Of a DNA stretch of 64,000 nucleotides, positions 57,971 to 64,000 are shown piece after piece; positions within the stretch are counted from its first letter, which is position 1, and the number at the start of each line of letters is the position of its first letter. The notes below the pieces were generated by a model. It searched no databases. It had not been told where the DNA came from and saw only the letters and a program-made list of their open reading frames with translations. The DNA lies in assembly GCA_024704175.1 (NCBI GenBank), contig CP085629.1, forward strand, positions 2,294,001 to 2,358,000, in the 5' to 3' direction. The position numbers and the translations under genes were made by a program. The stretch is from Paenibacillus sp. P25 (GTDB taxonomy: Bacteria > Bacillota > Bacilli > Paenibacillales > NBRC-103111).

Positions 57971-57986
57971 CTCGCAATCGCTTTCA
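57971..57986 (-). promoter_or_regulatory. Catabolite-response-like element (TGAAAGCGATTGCG)
   Basis: Minus-strand TGAAAGCGATTGCGAG has two mismatches to WTGNAANCGNWNNCAW and shares GCGWTTGCGA with the box before the orphan binding-protein gene. It is 52 bases upstream of the first permease start. Confidence 0.4.
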
Positions 57987-58030
57987 CCATCTGCTTAAAC
58001 AACGAAATTTGATACTTTTCAATTTGCTTT

Positions 58031-58043
58031 CCGGACAGTCCGG
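58031..58043. repeat. Inverted repeat CCGGAC-A-GTCCGG
   Basis: A perfect 6-bp inverted repeat with a one-base centre, followed by TTTT, about 110 bases upstream of the mannan operon. The short centre argues for an operator rather than a hairpin. Confidence 0.35.
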
Positions 58044-58180
58044 TTTTACTCCGTCTAAAAGCATCTATCCATCCTTAGGAAACAGGGATATAGTAAATGG
58101 AGAAGGTCCAAACGGTCAACGCATCCCGGAGAAACGTTTAAGACCAACCGCTGGAGTGGAATATTGGAAGGGGCGATCCG

Positions 58181-58573
58181 ATGAAGAGGTTAATCAGTGC
58201 CAAGCTGTCAAGCCTAATACTGATGGTTCTAAACATACTGCTGCTCGGACTGCACCTGCTGATCCTGCTTGGCATTGTTCCATACGCATTCGTATGGGGC
58301 GGGCAAATCCACGGTTCTTCTCTGATCCTCTTTGAAGCTGCAGCTATCTTGATCACAGCGTTGTTCCTGTTCCTGGTCGCTTTGAAAGCGGGCTACATTG
58401 GGCACGGAAGGTTCCGGAGAACGACAACCATCGGCATATGGGTTATGTTCGCATATCTTCTTCTCAATACTGCCGGGAACCTGGCTTCGCAGGCTTCGAT
58501 CGAAACCTTGATTTTCACCCCCGTCACCGTGATCATGGCATTATTGGTTCTCCGGTTAGCCCTGGAAAGGTGA
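58181..58573 (+). CDS. Four-helix membrane protein of unknown function
   Basis: 130 residues with four predicted membrane helices: SLILMVLNILLLGLHLLILL, LILFEAAAILITALFLFLVA, TIGIWVMFAYLLLNTAGNLA and FTPVTVIMALLVLRLAL. There are short loops and a positively charged patch (RFRRTT) after helix 2. I do not recognise the family with certainty; similar small proteins are annotated as hypothetical. The ATG has a weak GGAAGGGG site upstream. It stands alone, divergent from the mannan operon and converging on the phosphatase gene. Confidence 0.75.
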   Translation: MKRLISAKLSSLILMVLNILLLGLHLLILLGIVPYAFVWGGQIHGSSLILFEAAAILITALFLFLVALKAGYIGHGRFRRTTTIGIWVMFAYLLLNTAGNLASQASIETLIFTPVTVIMALLVLRLALER

Positions 58574-58652
58574 ACACGCCAGGATAAGCGGCTGCGCCGT
58601 CCTTGTCTTGCAAGGGCCAGCGCGTTTAACAAGATTGATGCGAACTAATCAA

Positions 58653-58679
58653 CTAAAAAAGGTCGCCGATGGCGACCTT
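58653..58679 (-). terminator. Terminator of the alkaline phosphatase gene
   Basis: AAGGTCGCC and GGCGACCTT form a 9-bp stem with a 3-base loop; six T follow on the minus strand. It lies 16 bases after the corrected stop. Confidence 0.8.
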
Positions 58680-58694
58680 CTTAGATATTATAAA

Positions 58695-60861
58695 TTATTC
58701 ATTGGACCAATCGACCCAGTAACCGAAGGCTCGCGGCAACCGGGCGAAGCGGGGCATAGAGCTTCCCGTCGTTCACAATAACCGGCTGGTCGAGGCTTAC
58801 GGACTGGCCATTCACACGGATGACATTGGAATCGGCTTTCACGATGACAGTGGTCTGATCCTTAGTCAGCGTCGCTTGATTATCCTTGCTTTCCGCTTTG
58901 GCACCTACGGCGACCGCTAATCCGCCCACTTCCGCGTAAGTGACTCCATTCTTTACGAGCGAAGCCACATTCATTTTATCCGAGCCATTAACGGCATTGA
59001 CCCCATTCTTCGACGCCTTCAATTTGCCTGCAGGAACCGCCTTAATCCCCAGCGCGGTAACCATGTTCTTGAACACCTTGGTATTGTCCAGATAGCCGGA
59101 GAACAGTTCAGCTCCCGGGCCCGAGGCATTCACCGGAACATCGTCGAACGTATGCACCTCGGTGCTTTCTTCATGCGGCAGATTTCCGTTAAAATGGATA
59201 CCGTTCGGATCCTTGTCAGGGTTCGCGATGTACCAGGCTTTATCCTTTACATTCGGATCCTGAATGGTGGGGTTCACCGGCTTCGGATTCGTCAGGTAAT
59301 CCTCGTTATAGTCCGGGTGATTGCCCCAGCCCGCTACAATTTTCCACTGCGAGTCCGGGTTATCCGGGAAACCGTCGCCGTCGGCATCGGTATAGGTCGG
59401 GAACTTGGAATTGGCATAAGTGCCGACAATTTCTCTTAACTCCTCGCCTGTCTTCCCTGCCGCAGCGACCGTATCGTAAGTGCCGTTGAGCGTCATGGAA
59501 TGCCCGTGGTCGGCCGTGACGATGACGAGCGTATCTTTATGCTCCTGGGCATATTGCTTGGCCAGGCCGACGGTTTTATCGAATTCAATCGTATCCCAAA
59601 TTGTTCTTTCAAAATCCATCGGATGCGCCATCTTGTCAATCGAGGCCCCTTCCACCATTAGGAAGAAGCCGTTCTTATTGTTGTCCAGCGCATCGATCGC
59701 TTTGGCCGTCATGTCCATCAAGGTCGGCTGATCCGTATACTTCCCGACGATGTCCGGATTGTTCGGCTTGGTGTATTCGCGGTCGAAGTACACATTCATA
59801 TTGCCCGGCCGGAAGAGACCCAGGATCTTGTCGCTTTGATTCGCGCTCAGCTCCGTTTTGTTGGTCACATACGAGTAGCCCGCCGTTTTGAAGGAGTCGA
59901 TCATGCTCTTCCCGTCCGTGCGCTTGCCGCCTTGGTCCTTCGGCAGGAACCACTCCAGGCCGCCGCCCATGAGGACATCCGGTCTCGAGCCGCTTTCGAA
60001 GAACATGTTCGTAATCGCTTCAGAGGTACTGCGCTTTCTTGTATGCGTTGCCATCGCCGCAGGGGTCGCATCGGTCACATCGGCCGTCGTCACAATCCCC
60101 GTAGCCATCCCCTTCGTCCGCTTCACGAGCTCAACGATATTTTCCACCCTTGGATCGTCGAGCGGGTCCGCCGTGTTATCCGGGTACACGCCTTCGGCAT
60201 TCACCGCCGTCTTGTGCCCTGTTGCATAGGCCGAAGCGGAGTTGGCGGAATCCGTGACGATGGAATCCATACCGGATGTAGTAATCATCCCCATGTGGTC
60301 CATTTTCTCCATCTCGAGCCAGCCTTTAAACTTGCCCTCCTCGATCCCCTTGGATACGACACGTGCAGCCGTGCGAATATTGGCGCTCATGCCGTCGCCG
60401 ATCATGAGAATGACGTTCTTGGCGTTCTTGCTGTTGCCAACGGCTTCGAATACTTCGTAGTTCACACTCTTCGTAAGGGTCTGGCCGCCTGCCGCGATAT
60501 CGGCTTTCACTGTATAGATACCCGCTTTATCAAAATTCACGTCCCGGATCGTGAACTCCGCGCTGTTTGCACTAGCGTTCGTCCGTTCCGCCTTTTTGCC
60601 AAAGAACTGTTCGGCGTCGACCCCATTGATGGAAACCTTGATATCGTCCTTGTTCGCCGCTCCGTTATTCAATTCAACGCGAAAATCCAGCTTCTGTCCC
60701 GCCAGGATCGTGGCCCGGTCTATCGGCAGAATGGTAATCGATGCCGCAGCTTGCTGCGAGCTTGGAGCGTCAGCCGCCGAAACGCTAGGCGAGTTCACGG
60801 TTGCGAAAGCAATCGCCGCCGCGAGCACCGCGGAGCTGAGCACTTTGAAATTCTTGTTCAT
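58695..60861 (-). CDS. Alkaline phosphatase with C-terminal stalk domain, one frameshift at the end
   Basis: About 722 residues. A signal peptide (VLSSAVLAAAIAFATVNSPS) is followed by an N-terminal beta domain (to about residue 135). The alkaline phosphatase core has NVILMIGDGMSANIRTAARV (metal Asp), IVTDSANSASAYATGHKTAV (catalytic Ser in DSANSA), and VIVTADHGHSMTLNG (metal Asp/His). The C-terminus is a copper-amine-oxidase-N-like domain, VIRVNGQSVSLDQPVIVNDG. An extra C near 58731 shifts the last codons; corrected, the end is GYWVDWSNE. A Pho box upstream indicates induction by phosphate starvation. Exported, perhaps surface-retained through the stalk domain. Confidence 0.92.
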
Positions 60862-60918
60862 GCTTGTCCTCCTTCAAATGTTCTTCACAATTATGATAGC
60901 TTTGAAACATCATCGGAG

Positions 60919-60968
60919 GGTAAGCGAAACATAAATGGAAAGTTAAACCAATGTAAATGTTTTGTAAA
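60919..60968 (-). promoter_or_regulatory. PhoP box: five TTHACA-like hexamers at 11-bp period
   Basis: Reading leftwards on the minus strand: TTTACA (60968-60963), TTTACA (60957-60952), TTAACT (60946-60941), TTTATG (60935-60930) and CTTACC (60924-60919). All are separated by exactly 5 bases. This is the Bacillus Pho box layout, placed 58-107 bases before the phosphatase start; a TATCAT -10-like sequence follows. Confidence 0.82.
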
Positions 60969-61057
60969 GGTGAAACCGGTTGGGATGCGTAATTTAAACT
61001 GCAGCTGCAACTATGATGATATTGACCGCGTCAATGTGCTTAAAGGAGGTATTTTGA

Positions 61058-61381
61058 TTGAAACAACTCACGGTTATTGTGCTTATTCTTGCCATACTGA
61101 CTGCTTGTTCAACTTCCGCAACGTCCTCTTCCTATCCAAGCGCCTTCGCATGGAATGATGCAATTTACGGGATTTCTGCTGAAGAGGTCCCCGAATCGGA
61201 AATCGGAAGAAAGCTTGGCGAAATTAGACATATCGTCAGGCCTAAGCCCCGAAAAAACGGCGATTCCAATGAAAAAACGGGAAGCATTTACGAAATTCTT
61301 GGAAGCGATCATAACGAAGTCTTAGCCATCCATTATAAAGATACTTTCTACAAAGCTTCCAAAAACGGACCGTTAATATAA
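61058..61381 (+). CDS. Small lipoprotein of unknown function
   Basis: 107 residues. A short signal ends at a lipobox, LAILTAC, followed by a serine/threonine linker (STSATSSSYP). The mature part contains AIYGISAEEVPESEIGRKLG and SIYEILGSDHNEVLAIHYKD, a compact alpha/beta pattern common in small Bacillus lipoproteins. The start is TTG at 61058 with AAAGGAGG 7 bases upstream. It diverges from the phosphatase gene. No family name can be given. Intact. Confidence 0.75.
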   Translation: MKQLTVIVLILAILTACSTSATSSSYPSAFAWNDAIYGISAEEVPESEIGRKLGEIRHIVRPKPRKNGDSNEKTGSIYEILGSDHNEVLAIHYKDTFYKASKNGPLI

Positions 61382-61471
61382 GAAGAATGTTCTTTGTCAG
61401 TCCATTGACCCCCTCCAATCACGCCTGGGTATCCGCCCACATACACTAGCAAGTAAAAGGGGCTGATGCGA

Positions 61472-62245
61472 ATGATGAATTACGGATATTTCCCTTTCTG
61501 GGGAATCGGAGCCGCATACGGTTATTTTCCGAATATGCATCCAAACCACGTTTATCCTGCCAGGCCGGACGAAGGATTAGTGCTGTTGGACCGGCAGGTT
61601 GTGGATGTCACCGGCGACGGCCATCCGGACCAAGTGTCTTTACTGGGGCAGAAATTCAGCCAGGATACCGTATATTATAGGCGACTTTTTATTCAAGTCG
61701 CGGATAGGGCAACGCACAAGACCACGCTGATTCCGCTGCAGGGAGGCGGTTACCATCCTGCCATGCGGTTCTGCGATTTTAACGGGGACAGAGTAGCGGA
61801 CATCTATGTTTCTGCCGAAACCGGCGGCGCTGGAGGAACTTCCGACTATTATATCTACACCGTTGCCCACCATGTTCCCCGGGCTATCCCGGTCCCCCGT
61901 CCCTTGACGATCACCGGCCAATTTCTCGATGATTACCGGGCTTCCATTTCGATTCAGGAGCAAAACAAAACTTATACTCTCGATCTGTCGGAAAAAAAGA
62001 CGTCGTACGATCAAGCGGGATACTACAAGAACGGCAAGCTGGTAAATCCGACTCCGGTTCTTCCCAATGACTATGGTGTACTCCGGCCGGTGGATACCGA
62101 TCATAACGGAGTTTGCGAGTTGTACGGCGTGCAGCGAATTGCCGGGTTTTACAACGCAGATACCATTGCCTATGCGACTTCTCTATGGAAGTGGGAAAGG
62201 GATCGCTGGGCCTTGATCCATGCCGCTGTCCGGAAGCATGTATAG
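61472..62245 (+). CDS. FG-GAP/VCBS-like repeat protein
   Basis: About 257 residues without a signal peptide. Three calcium-loop-like segments stand out: VVDVTGDGHPDQVSLLG, FCDFNGDRVADIYVSAETGG and PVDTDHNGVCELYGVQRIAG. These follow the D-x-[DN]-G-D-x-x-x-D pattern of FG-GAP/VCBS propeller repeats. The N-terminus is aromatic and glycine-rich (YGYFPFWGIGAAYGYFPNMH), as in some spore coat proteins; that link is speculative. ATG 61472 is preferred over 61466 because AAAAGGGG is then 9 bases away. Intact. Confidence 0.75.
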   Translation: MMNYGYFPFWGIGAAYGYFPNMHPNHVYPARPDEGLVLLDRQVVDVTGDGHPDQVSLLGQKFSQDTVYYRRLFIQVADRATHKTTLIPLQGGGYHPAMRFCDFNGDRVADIYVSAETGGAGGTSDYYIYTVAHHVPRAIPVPRPLTITGQFLDDYRASISIQEQNKTYTLDLSEKKTSYDQAGYYKNGKLVNPTPVLPNDYGVLRPVDTDHNGVCELYGVQRIAGFYNADTIAYATSLWKWERDRWALIHAAVRKHV

Positions 62246-62261
62246 ACCCGCGCATAACAAT

Positions 62262-62302
62262 AAGGGATTCCTCCCGGATCTTCACCCGCGGAGAAATCCC
62301 TT
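62262..62302. terminator. Bidirectional terminator
   Basis: AAGGGATT...CTCC pairs with GGAG...AATCCCTT with one mismatch. It lies between the converging FG-GAP-like and aldo/keto reductase genes. Confidence 0.7.
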
Positions 62303-62325
62303 TCTTGGTCTATACGTACCTTTCG

Positions 62326-63333
62326 TTACAGGGAAGCACTTCCCGCACCGGTCAGGAGCTGTTCTACTTGCTCCATTTGGGCCTTCGTTAACGGTCCGAA
62401 TTCCATGGCCTTCGCATTCTCCGTTACCTGCTTTACGGTGCGGAAGCCCGGAATGGGCAGCGTGAGCTCGCTCTTGGCCCAAAGCCAGGCCAGCGCGCCT
62501 TGGGCCAGGGTCCGGCCGCCCGAGGTCAAGATGTCCCGCACGGCCTGCAGCTTGCCCATCATCTCCGGAGAGGGGTTGCCGTCTTTAAAATAAGTCAGCC
62601 AGTCCAGGTTGCTTCTGCGCCGGATATCCTTGGGGTCCATTACCGCCACCGTTTCGGAGTATTTGCCGGATAACAGCCCCATAGCCAAGGGCCCCCGGTT
62701 GATGCTTGCCAATTGATGCTTCTCGCACACTTCCAGCATCGCAGGGTTGTCGCGAAACAGGTTGAGATCGTGCTGTACTGCCGTACAACGGTTGCTTTGC
62801 GCAAAAAGCTCGGCGCTTTCGGGCGTATCGGTGGACCAGCCGAAATAACGGATTTTGCCTTCGGCCGCCAGCTCCTCCAGCACATACATTACCTCTTGTG
62901 CCAGTTGCTGCGGATAATCGCCGAGATGAAACTGATACAAATCGATATAGTCGGTGTTCAGTCTTCGAAGCGATGCTTCGCAAGCAGCTTTGATGTATTC
63001 ACGGCTCGCACTTTGCCCCAAAGCTTCCTTGGTCTTCTCATTCGTGACGTAGCCGAATTTTGTGGCCAGGATGACTTTGTCCCGCCGGCCTTTCAGCGCT
63101 TGTCCCAGAATGCTCTCGCTGTGCCCTGCCCCGTAGGTATCCGCAGTGTCGATGAAATTGATGCCGCTGTCGAGCGCACAGTGAATGGCCGTTATCGATT
63201 CTTGATCGTCAATTTCACCCCATCCGAAAGGTTCTCCTGTTGCCGCATCATGCCATGGCCCGCCGATCGCCCAGCGACCAATTCCCAGGGCGCTTACCTC
63301 CAGACCCGATCTGCCTAATTGTCGCTTGAACAT
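62326..63333 (-). CDS. Aldo/keto reductase
   Basis: 335 residues. The AKR fold is clear: LGRSGLEVSALGIGRWAIGG, the catalytic Asp and Tyr in GINFIDTADTYGAGHSESIL, the Lys in VILATKFGYV, the His in DLYQFHLGDYP, and the cofactor-binding end LPIPGFRTVKQVTENAKAM. An NADPH-dependent cytoplasmic oxidoreductase; substrate unknown. The ATG at 63333 has a GGAGATGAAGGG site upstream. It diverges from a MocR-type regulator gene. Intact. Confidence 0.92.
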   Translation of the reverse strand: MFKRQLGRSGLEVSALGIGRWAIGGPWHDAATGEPFGWGEIDDQESITAIHCALDSGINFIDTADTYGAGHSESILGQALKGRRDKVILATKFGYVTNEKTKEALGQSASREYIKAACEASLRRLNTDYIDLYQFHLGDYPQQLAQEVMYVLEELAAEGKIRYFGWSTDTPESAELFAQSNRCTAVQHDLNLFRDNPAMLEVCEKHQLASINRGPLAMGLLSGKYSETVAVMDPKDIRRRSNLDWLTYFKDGNPSPEMMGKLQAVRDILTSGGRTLAQGALAWLWAKSELTLPIPGFRTVKQVTENAKAMEFGPLTKAQMEQVEQLLTGAGSASL

Positions 63334-63449
63334 CTTCCCTTCATCTCCTTTACGCCTTAAGTTCAGTTTCAGTATAATTGGAATGATTGGCAATCTGTAG
63401 AGCCAAAAATGGACTGATTTCAAGAACCAATCGTGAGGAGGAGTGACCG

Positions 63450-64000
63450 TTGTTCGGATTTGCCCCGACAGCCGATGCCGGATCAGTTACAAAGCAGCTG
63501 GCCGACTATTTACGCAGATGCATCGAAAGCGGCGAGATGGCCTGCGGTACCCGGTCGCCCCCGACACGCAAGGCCGCCGAGGAGCTTCACATCGCAAGGA
63601 ATCTTGTAATCGAAGTGTACGAGCAGTTAACCGCCGAAGGTTATTTGACTTCCCGCACAGGCTCCGGCACCTATGTTGCCGACGGAATCGAGATTCGCCC
63701 GGCGCGGGAGCTTCCAACCTCCTCCACAACGGAAACCGCTCCTGTCCCCGACCGGAAGGAGAGGCGGTTTATTGATTTTGATACGGGCACGCCGGACTTG
63801 AAGCATTTTCCGCGCAGACTCTGGAGCAAGTATGTGCGGGAGACGATGAATTCGGAGCCCGATCACATCTTTACATATAGCGATATTCAAGGCATGAGAC
63901 CGCTTAGAGAAGCGATCTCCCGTTATGTATACCGGGTTAAGGGAATCAGCTGCAGCGCCGACCAAATTATGGTTACATCCGGCGGCTCGGAAGGCTTCTT
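63450..64000 (+). CDS. MocR-type regulator (GntR plus aminotransferase domain), partial
   Basis: The gene runs off the right edge; 183 residues are visible. It starts at TTG with GAGGAGGAG 6 bases upstream. The GntR helix-turn-helix reads RSPPTRKAAEELHIARNLVI then EVYEQLTAEGYLTSRTGSGT. After a linker the aminotransferase-like part begins: IDFDTGTPDLKHFPRRLWSK, YSDIQGMRPLREAISRYVYR and MVTSGGSEGF. It is divergent from the aldo/keto reductase gene, a typical MocR-target arrangement, so it may control it. The visible part is free of frameshifts. Confidence 0.88.
   Translation, partial: MFGFAPTADAGSVTKQLADYLRRCIESGEMACGTRSPPTRKAAEELHIARNLVIEVYEQLTAEGYLTSRTGSGTYVADGIEIRPARELPTSSTTETAPVPDRKERRFIDFDTGTPDLKHFPRRLWSKYVRETMNSEPDHIFTYSDIQGMRPLREAISRYVYRVKGISCSADQIMVTSGGSEGF

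Noticed and set aside
1700-61000. Programmed ribosomal frameshifting as explanation for the broken genes
   Set aside because: Breaks lie at many different short runs in unrelated genes, go in both directions, and lack conserved slippery heptamers with downstream structures; sequencing error explains them more simply.
59836-61158. 440-residue open frame on the plus strand
   Set aside because: Antisense to the alkaline phosphatase and running across its Pho box; composition is arginine/histidine-rich with no family features.
1-64000. Insertion sequences, prophage or CRISPR array
   Set aside because: No transposase, integrase or phage structural gene and no regularly spaced repeats were seen; the disrupted genes show single-base changes, not insertions.
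1-64000. tRNA or rRNA genes
   Set aside because: No cloverleaf-like sequence with GGTTCGA-type T-loop or rRNA core motif was noticed in any intergenic region; a covariance search was not possible.

Overview
The window reads as chromosome from a Paenibacillus-like, endospore-forming Firmicute. The basis is a gerA-type germinant receptor operon, small GerP-like spore proteins, paired YesM/YesN two-component regulators, LplA-type sugar lipoproteins with dedicated permease pairs, GH67 and GH2 glycosidases, several copper-amine-oxidase-N-like 'stalk' domain proteins, and strong AGGAGG-type ribosome binding sites. No rRNA, tRNA, CRISPR array, prophage or insertion sequence was seen.

Layout. 1-1.4 kb: a YdcZ / Crp-Fnr / YdcZ transporter module. 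1.5-6 kb: a DUF1003 membrane protein and a gerKA-KB-KC-like operon. 6-10.5 kb: an exported protein, a DUF488 protein, and two secreted stalk-domain proteins with a 34-residue membrane peptide between them. 10.6-13 kb: a compact spore-type cluster with five copies of one GerP-like unit, an Hsp20 protein and a GerPC-like protein. 13-14.1 kb: a methyltransferase preceded by a c-di-GMP-I (GEMM) riboswitch and terminator. 14.1-19 kb: a very large hybrid histidine kinase, a LacI regulator and a divergent HAD phosphatase over a perfect 16-bp palindrome. 19.2-23.1 kb: a zinc GTPase with two Zur boxes, and a DHA2-type exporter divergent from its LysR regulator. 23.1-31.6 kb: a hemicellulose operon (two permeases, alpha-glucuronidase, large GH2 enzyme) with a divergent AraC regulator.

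31.8-40.1 kb: DUF1697, DUF3231, a GxGYxYP putative glycosidase, GNAT, VOC, AraC, MocR, and a class D beta-lactamase divergent from the MocR gene. 40.2-48 kb: a Nif3-like protein, an orphan sugar-binding lipoprotein, a second exporter with its TetR, a second binding lipoprotein, and a nitroreductase with its TetR. 48.3-57.9 kb: a mannan-type operon transcribed leftwards (permease, permease, binding protein, hairpin, YesN, YesM, beta-mannosidase). 58-64 kb: a small membrane protein, an alkaline phosphatase under a five-hexamer Pho box, a lipoprotein, an FG-GAP-like protein, an aldo/keto reductase and the start of a second MocR gene.

A property of the sequence itself dominates the reading. About half of the protein genes carry one or more single-base indels, roughly 40 in 64 kb. 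Most are a missing G or C in a G/C run, and some are an extra C in a G[C]RAG context. In nearly all cases the other frame resumes the expected family sequence to a natural stop, often just before a terminator. I treat these as full-length genes interrupted as sequenced, most likely by consensus errors of an unpolished long-read assembly rather than true decay, and give full inferred spans. Approximate indel positions are in each entry.
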